Positions 19,071 through 27,907 of a DNA stretch of 64,000 bases are shown one piece after another; the first letter of the stretch is position 1, and each line of letters opens with the position of its first letter. Origin of the DNA: Campylobacter portucalensis (GTDB lineage Bacteria; Campylobacterota; Campylobacteria; Campylobacterales; Campylobacteraceae). The notes beneath the pieces are model-generated. The model saw only the letters and a program-made list of their open reading frames with translations. It searched no databases and was not told the DNA's origin. The DNA lies in contig NZ_VWSJ01000004.1 in assembly GCF_009690845.1 (NCBI RefSeq), positions 50,252 to 114,251 on the forward strand, in the 5' to 3' direction. Both the position numbers and the translations under genes were made by a program.

Positions 19071-20900
19071 TTATTTACTTAAAGCTTTCTCAACGCTAAA
19101 TGGCCACGCTTGATAGCCTGTTGTATCAAAAAGCTGAATTTCAACCGATGGCTCTTTTGCACCCCATTCAAACTCAACGATTGTTGGATTTGGCTCACTT
19201 AAAAACGCACCAGTTTTAAAATCAAAAACAGTTCCAGCTGTAGCAAAATATCCCATTATAGAATCTTTATCTCTTTGATATTCAGTTAGCGATGCAACTG
19301 GACTATAGAGTGAATTTTCTCTTTCTTTTCCCCATTCCCAAACTTGCTCAACGGTTTTTTTCTTTTGATCTATTTTATACACGACCATTCTGCTGTATTT
19401 CATTGATGGAATTGCGGGTTGCTCCATTCCTCTTCCATCGCCATTATCAAAAGCACTTACATAAATAATATCACCTTTGCTTTTTTCATCGATTTTAAAT
19501 GCAGTGTGTTGTGTCCAAGTGAAATCAAAATTTGAATTCTCACAAACACCTTTTTCGTTACAATCTATCTTTTTACCTTTATTATCAACTGGCGTTAAAA
19601 GACTGTTTTTAAATTTATCACTCCATCCTTCACTTGCACCTAAAATCCATTTTACTTTTTTATCTCTACCAATTTTAATAATAGCACTTTGATGACGAGA
19701 TGAGATTATTATACTATCATCAACTGGATCATAATCAACAGAATTTACGTGAGCCCAGTTTCTACCAGGTCCAGAGCCTAAAATATCACCAAAATGGTCA
19801 TTATCATCAAGTTTTGCCAACTCTTCTTCGCTTATGGTTTGACCCGCTTTGCTTGCATCTATATTTAAACAAACTGCCCCTTGATCGAGAGATTTTAAAA
19901 CGCTATCTCTATATGGATCTAAAATATCAAAAAGCCTCCACTCATCAACCACATTTCCATTCTCATCAACTTCAACGATAACATCTCTAACTGTTCTTAC
20001 ATACTTTCCATCTGCTCTTTTTAAATTTGAACTAGCAGCTCTTATAAAAAAGTGTCCATTATCTGCATCGTCCATTGAGTGAGAAAAGTCATTGTAATTT
20101 GAAGGTAGGCGGCGGTTAAAGCTTTTATGTCCTAAGATATCGTATTTTGCATATCTTTGACCATATCCAAAACTAAGCCTGCCATCATTATCATTTTGTT
20201 TAAAACCCATCATAACGCCAGCTTGATAGATTGTTTCAAGGTCGTAAATTTTACTTGGAAGCATATACCATCTAACTTCACCTGTTGTATCAATAATAAA
20301 ATTTCTTGGATAATAATTCCATTCTAGTGCTCCACCTATTGGATTATTCCAAACAACTTTTGTGCCAATACCGCTTTTTTCAACGATATTATTTACAAAA
20401 TATAGTCTATCTTTAAATTTAGGATCTAGCTTTTTAACCTCTGCTTTTGTGAAAAATGTACTTTTTTGCATATCGATGCCAGCTACTTCGTTATAAAGTG
20501 GAGCTGTAAAAATTTTATAAGTTTCGTTTATTTTTTCCTCTTTTTTGTTATGAACTCTTGTGTAGCTTACCTTAACTGTGTTTAAATAATCAGGATACAA
20601 ACCAAAAATAGGAATGCCTCCATGAGTTAGTAAGTTTCTTTTGCTAACTGTGTATGCTATTTTTTGTCCATTTTCCTTTGGAACTATTTCAACACTTACA
20701 TCTTTTAAAACATATCCACCATTTTTAATGATAGCTGTTAATGGTGCTATCCCATAAGGATTGACAACTGTTTCGCCGATTTGTCCTTGTTTGTGATAAT
20801 TTACATTTGCACCACTAGCACCACCCATAGCAAATGCTGAATTTACGCCTACGCTTAAAAGCATACTAGTAACCAAAACCGAACTAAAAAGTTTTTTCAT
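19071..20900 (-). CDS. Arylsulfate sulfotransferase, copy 3 (subgroup B, shortened cysteine loop)
   Basis: 609 aa with a signal peptide ending near SAFAMGG. The catalytic motifs are intact (NDFSHS, RNWAHVNS, ISSRHQSA, WTQHTA). The disulfide loop differs: it reads IDCNEKGVCENSNFDF, with cysteines six apart and without the PGY...KGGFD insertion of the other four copies. The spacing of six is what I recall for E. coli ASST (C418-C424). An Asp-Asn-Asp stretch around residue 235 also differs from its neighbours. Likely the same reaction with a different acceptor preference. Confidence 0.92.
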   Translation of the reverse strand: MKKLFSSVLVTSMLLSVGVNSAFAMGGASGANVNYHKQGQIGETVVNPYGIAPLTAIIKNGGYVLKDVSVEIVPKENGQKIAYTVSKRNLLTHGGIPIFGLYPDYLNTVKVSYTRVHNKKEEKINETYKIFTAPLYNEVAGIDMQKSTFFTKAEVKKLDPKFKDRLYFVNNIVEKSGIGTKVVWNNPIGGALEWNYYPRNFIIDTTGEVRWYMLPSKIYDLETIYQAGVMMGFKQNDNDGRLSFGYGQRYAKYDILGHKSFNRRLPSNYNDFSHSMDDADNGHFFIRAASSNLKRADGKYVRTVRDVIVEVDENGNVVDEWRLFDILDPYRDSVLKSLDQGAVCLNIDASKAGQTISEEELAKLDDNDHFGDILGSGPGRNWAHVNSVDYDPVDDSIIISSRHQSAIIKIGRDKKVKWILGASEGWSDKFKNSLLTPVDNKGKKIDCNEKGVCENSNFDFTWTQHTAFKIDEKSKGDIIYVSAFDNGDGRGMEQPAIPSMKYSRMVVYKIDQKKKTVEQVWEWGKERENSLYSPVASLTEYQRDKDSIMGYFATAGTVFDFKTGAFLSEPNPTIVEFEWGAKEPSVEIQLFDTTGYQAWPFSVEKALSK

Positions 20901-20928
20901 ACTTTCTCCTTTTATAAATTTAACTAAT

Positions 20929-20960
20929 TAAATTTAAGTGTCAAATTTGACACTTAAAAT
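20929..20960 (-). promoter_or_regulatory. Intercistronic hairpin between ASST copies 4 and 3
   Basis: Perfect 10-bp stem tttaagtgtc/gacacttaaa with the loop aaattt, between the copy 4 stop and the copy 3 Shine-Dalgarno. Member of the conserved hairpin set of this operon. Confidence 0.6.
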
Positions 20961-20968
20961 ACGTTTGC

Positions 20969-22813
20969 TTACTCAAAAGCTAATTTATAATCAACAACCA
21001 AAGCTCTATATCCAATGATATTTCCATCAACCATTTTTATTTCAAGCTCTGGTGTAGTTGTGCCATATGCAAATTCATGTAAATACGGAGTAAGTTCTGC
21101 TTTTCTTTTTCTAAATGCAACCAAATCACCCATTCCAGCAGTTGCACTATAAACCATCATAGTATCAGTTTTAGGTTGATACTCAGTAACTGAAGTTATT
21201 GGACTATACCACTGTAAACCTCTTTCTTTACCAAATTCCCAAACTTGCTTAACAGTCATATTCTTTTCATCTATTTCATACTCAACTGCACGACTATATT
21301 TCATTGATACTAATGCAGGCTGTTCCATTCCGCGGCTATCTCCGTTATCAAACGTGCTAACTCTTCTTATATGACCATTTGATTTTTCAGGAATTACATA
21401 AGCAGTATGTTGTGTCCATGAGTAGTCAAATCCACCTTTATCATTTAAATATCCAGGGCATTTTGAGCCATTTGCTTCGCAAATTATTTCTTTACCATCT
21501 TTATCAATTGGCTTTAAAAGATATTTTTGAAATTCTTCGCTCCATCCTTCAGGACTTCCTAAAATCCATTTTATTTTTTTATCTCGAGTGATTTTAATCA
21601 CTGCACTTTGGTGTCTTGATGAGATAATAATGCTATCATCGTAAGGATCGTAATTTACGCTATTTACATGTGCCCAGTTTCTACCAGGTCCAACTCCTGC
21701 AACATCTCCAAAAGGCATTGAGTTATCTTCAAGGTCTTCTTTTGAAACAGTTTGCCCTGCTTTACTTGCATCAATATTTAAGCAAACTGCACCTTGATCC
21801 ATAGCTAAAATATTATTATCTCTATAAGGATCTAAAATATCTGATAATTTCCACTCATCAATAACATTTCCCTCTTTATCTAACTCGATAATAACATCTC
21901 TAACTGTTCTTACATTTTTACCATCTTTTCTTTTCATATCAGAATTTGCTACACGAAGAAGATATGTATCCTTAACTGTTTCTTCTGTATGATGAGAAAA
22001 GTCAATATAACTTCTTGGAAGCATTCTATCAAAAATTTTTCTACCCATTAAATCATATTTTTTATAAGTTTGACCTTGACCCCAAAGTAAATTTCCATCT
22101 TTTGTTTGATCAAAGCCCATTAAATTTCCCTTTTTTCGGATATCATAAGGATCTCTTAGTTTGCTTACATCAAGTTGCCATCTAATATCACCATTTGTAT
22201 CAATCATCCAAACATAGCTTTCATAATCCCACTCTAAAGCTCCACCTACAGGGTGATTCCATACAACTTGACCAGCGTTTGGAAGAATTGAACTAAGATG
22301 ATTCATTAAATATAAATTATTTTTTACTTTATCGCTAGCTGGAATGATAACTTCAGCTTTTGGAAGGAAAGTTTTTTGAGATGTGCCAGAACCGTAAGTG
22401 GTAATAGGCGGAGCGTAGATTGAGTATGTTTCATTCACTTTTTCAGATTTTTGATTTCCTGGCATAAATTTTGTATATATAACTTCTATTTTATTTATAT
22501 AATCAGGATAGAGTCCAAAAATCGGAATTCCTCCGTGTTGCAAAATTTTAGAATTAGATACATTGTATTTTATATCTATACCTTTTTCGCCTTTACCTTT
22601 TACGAGAACACTAACATTTTCAAGATGATATCCGCCCGTTGTAATTATAGCAGTTAGTGGTGCAATCCCATAAGGATTCATTATAACAGCACCAATTTTT
22701 CCTACTGAATTATATGTTTTTGGACCACTTGCACCGCCTGCTGCAAATGTTGAATTTACTCCTACACTTAAAAGCAATCCTGCAACTAAAATTGAACTAA
22801 AAAACTTTTTCAT
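20969..22813 (-). CDS. Arylsulfate sulfotransferase, copy 4 (subgroup A)
   Basis: 614 aa; signal peptide ending near STFAAGG. The catalytic motifs are IDFSHH, RNWAHVNS, ISSRHQSA and WTQHTA, and the cysteine loop is ICEANGSKCPGYLND. It shares long blocks with copy 1 (for example NHPVGGA.EWD, DGKNVR.VRDVIIE, SMPFGDVAGVG and HTAYVIPEKS), so these two are sisters although they are separated by two subgroup B genes. Same predicted periplasmic sulfate transfer between phenols. Confidence 0.93.
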   Translation of the reverse strand: MKKFFSSILVAGLLLSVGVNSTFAAGGASGPKTYNSVGKIGAVIMNPYGIAPLTAIITTGGYHLENVSVLVKGKGEKGIDIKYNVSNSKILQHGGIPIFGLYPDYINKIEVIYTKFMPGNQKSEKVNETYSIYAPPITTYGSGTSQKTFLPKAEVIIPASDKVKNNLYLMNHLSSILPNAGQVVWNHPVGGALEWDYESYVWMIDTNGDIRWQLDVSKLRDPYDIRKKGNLMGFDQTKDGNLLWGQGQTYKKYDLMGRKIFDRMLPRSYIDFSHHTEETVKDTYLLRVANSDMKRKDGKNVRTVRDVIIELDKEGNVIDEWKLSDILDPYRDNNILAMDQGAVCLNIDASKAGQTVSKEDLEDNSMPFGDVAGVGPGRNWAHVNSVNYDPYDDSIIISSRHQSAVIKITRDKKIKWILGSPEGWSEEFQKYLLKPIDKDGKEIICEANGSKCPGYLNDKGGFDYSWTQHTAYVIPEKSNGHIRRVSTFDNGDSRGMEQPALVSMKYSRAVEYEIDEKNMTVKQVWEFGKERGLQWYSPITSVTEYQPKTDTMMVYSATAGMGDLVAFRKRKAELTPYLHEFAYGTTTPELEIKMVDGNIIGYRALVVDYKLAFE

Positions 22814-22827
22814 ACTTTCTCCTTTAA

Positions 22828-22886
22828 ATTTACCTAATTAAATTTAAAGATTCAATTAGGTAAATTTGAGTGCCAAATTTGACACT
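22828..22886 (-). promoter_or_regulatory. Double hairpin between ASST copies 5 and 4
   Basis: Two stem-loops lie in this 84-nt spacer. One has arms aatttacctaatt/aattaggtaaatt (13 bp). The other has ttgagtg and cactcaa around an AAATTT-containing loop, like the other ASST spacers. The extra hairpin right after the first ASST could set its expression above the following copies. Confidence 0.5.
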
Positions 22887-22897
22887 CAAAGTATAAA

Positions 22898-24745
22898 TTA
22901 TTTACTTAAAGCCTTTTCAATACTAAATGGCCACGCTTGATAACCCATAGCATTTGTCATCTTGATTTCAATACTTGGCTCTTTTGCACCCCATTCAAAT
23001 TCGTTAATGTGCGGACTTGGAAGACCTGTTGGATTTCCTGTTGCTATATCAAATTGCATACCAGCAACAGCAGAATAAACCATAACTGAATTTTTATCGG
23101 CTTGATATTCTGTTAAACTTGTAACCGAGCTATACCAATCAAACCCTCTATCTTTTCCGTACTCCCAAACTTGCTCAACTGTCTTTTTCTTTTGATCGAT
23201 TTTATAAATTACAGCTCTTGAGTATTTCATAGTTGAGATTGCAGGTTGATCCATTCCGCGACTATCACCATTATCAAATGCACTTACATAAATAATATCA
23301 CCTTTGCTTTTTTCATCGATTTTAAATGCAGTGTGTTGTGTCCAAGTGAAGTCAAATCCGCCTTTATCACTCTCAAATCCAGGGCAAATTGCACCATTTT
23401 CGCCACAAGAGATTTTTTTACCTTTGCTATCAACTGGTGTTAGTAATTTATCTTTAAATTTATCACCCCAACCAACAGGATTGCCTAAAATCCATTTAAT
23501 TTTTTTATCTCTTCCTATTTTTATAATAGCATTTTGATGGCGACTTGAGATAATAATGCTATCATCTTCAGCATCGTGATCTACTGAATTTACGTGAGCC
23601 CAGTTTCTACCAGGTCCAGAGCCAACTATATCACCAAATTTATCATTTGTATCCATAGCAGCTAAATCATCTTCACTTAGAGTATGTCCGCCTGCTTTTG
23701 CATCGATATTTAAACAAACTGCACCTTGATCAAGTACTTTTAAAACATTATCTCTGTATGGATCTAAAATTTCATAAAGTCTCCAATCATCAACAACTTG
23801 ACCATTTTTATCAACCTCAACAATCACATCTCTAACTGTTCTAACATTTTTGCCATCGTGTCTTTTTAAATTTGCATTTGCGACTCTTAAGAAGTAGTTT
23901 CCATTTGGACTATCATCCATTGAGTGTGAAAAATCAACATAACCAGCAGGAAGCTCTCTATTGAAAATTTCTCTACCTAAAATGTCGTATTTAACATATC
24001 TTTGACCATAACCCCAAGTTAAATCGCCATCATCATTTTGTTTAAAGCCCATCATAACGCCAGCATTGAAGGCTGATTTTAGATTATAAATTTTGCTTGG
24101 CTCTAAATACCATCTAATTTCGCCTGTTGTATCAATGATAAAAATTTGAGGATTATAGTTCCACTCTAAAGCCCCACCTGTTGGATTATTCCAAACGACT
24201 TTTGTACCCTTTCCTGTTTTTGGCTGGAAATTATTTACAAAATATAATCTATCTTTAAATTTATCAGTTGGTTTTTTGATAACTTCTATCTTATCAAAAA
24301 ATACGCCCTTTTGACCTTTCATACCACTTACATCAGCAAAAACAGGAGCTGTATAAATTTCATAAACTTCTTTTACTTTTTCTTCTTTGCCTTTGTAAAT
24401 TTTAGTATATTCAACCTCAACTTTATTTACATAATTAGGATAAAGTCCAAAAACAGGGATACCGCCATGAGTCTTAAGCTCTCCGTTTGCAACTTTATAT
24501 TTTATCTCTTGACCATTTTCTTTTGGCACAATTCTTACACTTGCATTTTTAATGCTATATCCACCATCTTTAATAACAGCAGTTAAAGGTGCTATATCGT
24601 AAGGATTAACGACCAATTCACCTAATTGTCCCTGCACAGCATAATCAATCTTTGCACCACTTGCCCCGCCAATTGCCATAGCAGAAGTAACACCAACACT
24701 TAAAAGCATACCAGCAACTAAAACTGAACTTAAAATTTTATTCAT
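22898..24745 (-). CDS. Arylsulfate sulfotransferase, copy 5 (operon-proximal, subgroup B)
   Basis: 615 aa; signal peptide ending near SAMAIGG. Catalytic motifs VDFSHS, RNWAHVNS, ISSRHQNA (Asn in place of Ser after Gln) and WTQHTA. The cysteine loop is SCGENGAICPG. A small change is seen in the otherwise invariant block after GAVCLNID: AKAGGHTLSEDD instead of ASKAGQT. It is the first ASST behind the dsb genes (12-nt gap to the DsbI-like gene). Closest to copies 2 and 3. Confidence 0.93.
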   Translation of the reverse strand: MNKILSSVLVAGMLLSVGVTSAMAIGGASGAKIDYAVQGQLGELVVNPYDIAPLTAVIKDGGYSIKNASVRIVPKENGQEIKYKVANGELKTHGGIPVFGLYPNYVNKVEVEYTKIYKGKEEKVKEVYEIYTAPVFADVSGMKGQKGVFFDKIEVIKKPTDKFKDRLYFVNNFQPKTGKGTKVVWNNPTGGALEWNYNPQIFIIDTTGEIRWYLEPSKIYNLKSAFNAGVMMGFKQNDDGDLTWGYGQRYVKYDILGREIFNRELPAGYVDFSHSMDDSPNGNYFLRVANANLKRHDGKNVRTVRDVIVEVDKNGQVVDDWRLYEILDPYRDNVLKVLDQGAVCLNIDAKAGGHTLSEDDLAAMDTNDKFGDIVGSGPGRNWAHVNSVDHDAEDDSIIISSRHQNAIIKIGRDKKIKWILGNPVGWGDKFKDKLLTPVDSKGKKISCGENGAICPGFESDKGGFDFTWTQHTAFKIDEKSKGDIIYVSAFDNGDSRGMDQPAISTMKYSRAVIYKIDQKKKTVEQVWEYGKDRGFDWYSSVTSLTEYQADKNSVMVYSAVAGMQFDIATGNPTGLPSPHINEFEWGAKEPSIEIKMTNAMGYQAWPFSIEKALSK

Positions 24746-24757
24746 TTTTTATCCTTA

Positions 24758-25411
24758 TTATTTATTTTTGCAAAATTTTGTATAAAGCCAGCTACCCAAC
24801 ATAATAACAAGCAAAGCCAGCGATAAAACATAGGCTATCAAAGTGCATTGAGCCATATCCATAAATTTAGCCGATGGAATCAAATACCAACCATCTGCAT
24901 AAAATTCAGTAAAGAATTTTTGGATAGCATCAAGCTCCACTCCTTCAGGAACGATAGGAGCGTCATATCCACAATCTCCAGTAGGTTTAAACCAATCAGG
25001 TGCCCACTCAGCTAAAGGAAGTCCAAAAGGAAAATTAGGATCGGTTGAGCATCCTTGCACACCAAAAGGATCATCTCCGTGAACTGCTTCATGAATTCCG
25101 TGCAATTTAACACTATACATTATGCCGATAATAGCACCATAAATTCCAAAAACATAACCAATAATTTTACAAACTACATTTTTAGGATTAATAATAGCAA
25201 CTAATCCGCCAAGTGCCATAACAAGCATTGAAAATCTAATATAAACGCATTGTTCACACGGTAACATATAAAGATAGTTTTGAAAAAAACTATGAGCTAG
25301 AATAACTAGCCCAAGCATCGCAACTACCATTAAACCCCAAAGAAATCTCTGATCTTGCCACTTGCTAATTGCACATATTGGCGAACTTTTAAAGTCTTGA
25401 CATATACTCAT
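24758..25411 (-). CDS. dsbI: DsbI-like disulfide bond protein (DsbB family)
   Basis: 217 aa, four to five membrane helices. The first periplasmic loop has the quinone-side pair [11 protein letters not shown] (CxxC), and the second loop has the other pair (VQGCSTDP and GDCGYDAP). It should reoxidise the adjacent DsbA/DsbL-like protein with quinone. In uropathogenic E. coli, a DsbL/DsbI pair sits beside assT and is specific for it, and this operon has the same arrangement. The gene lies between the oxidase (11 nt upstream) and ASST copy 5. Confidence 0.85.
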   Translation of the reverse strand: MSICQDFKSSPICAISKWQDQRFLWGLMVVAMLGLVILAHSFFQNYLYMLPCEQCVYIRFSMLVMALGGLVAIINPKNVVCKIIGYVFGIYGAIIGIMYSVKLHGIHEAVHGDDPFGVQGCSTDPNFPFGLPLAEWAPDWFKPTGDCGYDAPIVPEGVELDAIQKFFTEFYADGWYLIPSAKFMDMAQCTLIAYVLSLALLVIMLGSWLYTKFCKNK

Positions 25412-25422
25412 TTATATTTTCC

Positions 25423-26118
25423 TTATTTCATTTCGTGAAGTTCTTTTATGGTATTAGCCATCTGATCAATACCTTTAACAGATTTTGTTAAAATAAGATA
25501 TTTTCCATCAACAACGAAAGCTGGAACGCCTTGAATTTTTGCTACCATATATGAGTCGCTATTATTATCCATACCCCATAAATTTAGAAGTTCTTTTACT
25601 CTATCGCCATTTAAAGCAGCTTCATAATCAGCTTTTGAAATTCCAACTTCATCAAGTGCTGTTTTTAAGAATGCATCAACATTTTCTGGCTTGCTAGCAT
25701 CAGCTCCCCATCTCTCTTTTTTATCGTGATAAGCTTTATATAGTGCAAATTTTGCTTTTTTAAATTTTGAATTATCATCAAGTAAATTTGTGCCAGCAGC
25801 CTCATCTTTTGCTATCATAACAGCCAAAAGCTCGCTACCATATTTACCAAATACACCTTTTGTTGCTAAATGGTATGGAACAAATTTCATTTCAGGAAGT
25901 TTTTCCATAACTTTTTTAGTTACTGCTTTATCGTATTTATAGCAAAATGGACAATCATAGCTAAATACTTTTATAACTGTATTTTGTGCATTAGCAATAG
26001 GTTTTTCTAATTTTACATAATCTTTTCCTTCTTCTGCAGCATTTAAACTAACACCTGCTACTAAAGCCAAAACGGCAACTGATTTTGCAATACCTTTAAA
26101 AAATGAATTAACTTTCAT
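25423..26118 (-). CDS. dsbL: DsbL-like periplasmic thiol oxidase (DsbA family)
   Basis: 231 aa, signal peptide ending near VSLNAAE. Thioredoxin-fold DsbA protein with the active site CPFC (in FSYDCPFCYKYD, about residues 56-59) and the cis-proline in QGVPAFVV. The Phe in the dipeptide, rather than the His of classical DsbA, is the DsbL version as I recall it. It donates disulfides to exported proteins, here most likely to the ASSTs. It is the first gene of the seven-gene operon. dsbA would be the cautious name. Confidence 0.82.
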   Translation of the reverse strand: MKVNSFFKGIAKSVAVLALVAGVSLNAAEEGKDYVKLEKPIANAQNTVIKVFSYDCPFCYKYDKAVTKKVMEKLPEMKFVPYHLATKGVFGKYGSELLAVMIAKDEAAGTNLLDDNSKFKKAKFALYKAYHDKKERWGADASKPENVDAFLKTALDEVGISKADYEAALNGDRVKELLNLWGMDNNSDSYMVAKIQGVPAFVVDGKYLILTKSVKGIDQMANTIKELHEMK

Positions 26119-26146
26119 TTTATCTCCTTTAAAATTAATTTTACGA

Positions 26147-26152
26147 ATTATA
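26147..26152 (-). promoter_or_regulatory. Sigma-70 -10 box of the dsb-ASST operon
   Basis: On the leftward strand TATAAT, preceded by a T-rich stretch (tatttttg), lies about 30 nt before the dsbL ATG and upstream of its aaaggag site. Campylobacter promoters typically lack a -35 box, which fits. No other good promoter is seen ahead of the operon. Confidence 0.55.
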
Positions 26153-26318
26153 CAAAAATATTCTTACTAAATTATCACGCCAAAATAAATTTTAGCTTAA
26201 ATTTAGCAATTATATTTTGAAAATAATCCATAGCCACAAATTTTTATGATATATTAGATTATTTTGGGTGACTTTTTAGGAGATATTATTAGTAATTTTT
26301 AGGATTTTATAAATTAAT

Positions 26319-26412
26319 TTAGTAAAAATGGTGTCATTACTGACCTTTACAACCCGCTAGCCCTTGATTTAGATGGCGACGAAGCTATTTCACTAATCGC
26401 TGATAAAATTTG
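26319..26412 (+). pseudogene. Fragment of a calcium-binding RTX/hemagglutinin-type protein
   Basis: Between flanking stops the frame reads FSKNGVITDLYNPLALDLDG followed by DEAISLIADKI and a stop. The string PLALDLDGD is typical of large secreted RTX or filamentous proteins (DLDGDG calcium motif). Only about 30 codons remain and no start is present. This is a relic next to the restriction-modification island; the rest of the spacer (26153-26530) shows nothing else. Confidence 0.4.
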
Positions 26413-26535
26413 AATGATGTATTTGATGAAATTTTAATATAAATAAAATGATAAAAAATAATCTGTTAGAGTAATTTAATAGATTTTTTATTTAATAAAA
26501 TAACGATAAGTAGTGAAAAACTTGCGATAATGTGA

Positions 26536-26541
26536 TATAAT
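26536..26541 (+). promoter_or_regulatory. -10 box of the restriction-modification operon
   Basis: TATAAT in tgatataatatg, 31 nt before the controller-gene ATG, with no clear -35 as is usual in this group. Confidence 0.5.
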
Positions 26542-26571
26542 ATGTAAAAGACGTTGATTTGGAGAAAAAAT

Positions 26572-26781
26572 ATGAAAATTTCTTATAAACCGTTATGGCA
26601 CTTATTAGTTGAAAGAAAAATGAATAAAGAAGATTTAAAAAAAGCCTCTGGTATCAGTAGTAATATAGTAGCTAGAATGGGTAGAGATGAAAGTGTAAAT
26701 TTAGAAACAATAGTAAAAATATGCACAGCTCTTGATTGTAAAATTGAAGAAGTAATAGAGATTTATAAGGAGGAGAATTAG
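26572..26781 (+). CDS. XRE/Cro-family regulator (probable R-M controller)
   Basis: 69 aa from the ATG at 26572, which has a ttggagaaaa site 5 nt upstream; an in-frame start at 26554 lacks one. A single helix-turn-helix domain fills the protein: NKEDLKKASGISSNIVARMG (helices 2-3) followed by SVNLETIVKICTALDCKIEE. Such tiny XRE proteins time restriction-enzyme expression in type II R-M systems. It is separated by 1 nt from the methyltransferase gene, whose Shine-Dalgarno (aaggagg) is inside its last codons. Confidence 0.8.
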   Translation: MKISYKPLWHLLVERKMNKEDLKKASGISSNIVARMGRDESVNLETIVKICTALDCKIEEVIEIYKEEN

Positions 26782-26782
26782 T

Positions 26783-27907
26783 ATGAAGCCTTTTATAAAA
26801 TGGCCTGGTGGTAAAACTGAAGAGCTGAAAATAATTTTAGATAATCTTCCAGAAAATATTAATAGATTTTATGAACCATTTGTCGGTGGTGGAGCAGTTT
26901 ATTTTGCAGTTGATAATATAAAACAATATTATATAAATGATAAGTCTAATGAATTAATAAATTTATATAAATCAATTCAATCAAAAAATAATATGTTTTT
27001 TTACGCAATAAAAGAGATAGATAAATGTTGGAAAATTTTAGAAAAAATAAGTGAAGATTATATATATGAATTATCAGATTTATATAATGAATATAAACTT
27101 AACAGAATTTCAGATATTCAACTTAAAGTAAATATAGAAAAATTTATTATAAACAATGCTGAAGAATTTAATGGTATATTAAATGATGAGTTTATTGTCG
27201 ATGAAAAAAGAATTTTATTAGAATTAGAGAATAATCTTTTTAAGAAATTAAAGCGAATGAAAAAAATAGAAAATGAAAAGGGAAAAATGTCTATAAATGA
27301 TGTTAAATTAAATATAGAAACTGGATTTAAAAGTGGTTTATATACACATTTTAGATTTTTATATAACAATTCAAAGGAATTATTATTAAATGAAAATTTT
27401 ATAAGTGCTATGTTTTACTTTATTAGAGAATACTGTTATTCATCTATGTTTAGATACAATAAAAATGGTGGATTTAATGTTCCTTATGGCGGAAGTAGCT
27501 ACAATAGCAAATATTTAACAAAAAAAATTGAATATATTGAGAGTAAAGAAATAATTAATAGACTTGACAAAACTCTAATATATTCTCTTGATTTTGAAGA
27601 ATTTTTTTCAAATATAAAACTTGAAGAAAATGATTTTATATTTTTAGATCCACCTTATGATTCTTCTTTTTCAACTTATGCTAATAATGAATTTTCAAAT
27701 AAAGATCATAAAAGATTGGCAAATTTTTGTAAAAATACAAAAGCAAAATTTATGCTAGTTATAAAAAACACTGATTTTATATATGATTTATACAAAGAAT
27801 TTGTTATTAAAAATTTTGACAAAAAATATATAGTTAGTTTTCAAAACAGAAATGATAAACTAGCTAAACATTTACTAATTACAAATTATGAGTTGGAGAA
27901 AATATAA
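26783..27907 (+). CDS. D12-class adenine-specific DNA methyltransferase
   Basis: 374 aa. The Dam/DpnM family order of motifs is present: KWPGGKTE at residues 5-12 (SAM), FYEPFVGGGAVYF at about 32-44 (motif I), and FLDPPYDSSF near 290 (motif IV, catalytic DPPY). The middle region is about 100 aa longer than in E. coli Dam (about 278 aa), presumably a larger target-recognition part. It makes N6-methyladenine, and the recognition sequence cannot be read from the protein. It is the second gene of the C-M-R operon and overlaps the nuclease gene by 1 nt (TAATG). Confidence 0.9.
   Translation: MKPFIKWPGGKTEELKIILDNLPENINRFYEPFVGGGAVYFAVDNIKQYYINDKSNELINLYKSIQSKNNMFFYAIKEIDKCWKILEKISEDYIYELSDLYNEYKLNRISDIQLKVNIEKFIINNAEEFNGILNDEFIVDEKRILLELENNLFKKLKRMKKIENEKGKMSINDVKLNIETGFKSGLYTHFRFLYNNSKELLLNENFISAMFYFIREYCYSSMFRYNKNGGFNVPYGGSSYNSKYLTKKIEYIESKEIINRLDKTLIYSLDFEEFFSNIKLEENDFIFLDPPYDSSFSTYANNEFSNKDHKRLANFCKNTKAKFMLVIKNTDFIYDLYKEFVIKNFDKKYIVSFQNRNDKLAKHLLITNYELEKI

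Noticed and set aside
17138..22886. CRISPR-like interpretation of the repeated hairpins in the ASST operon
   Set aside because: The repeats are about 2 kb apart with full genes between them; there are no short spacers and no cas genes.
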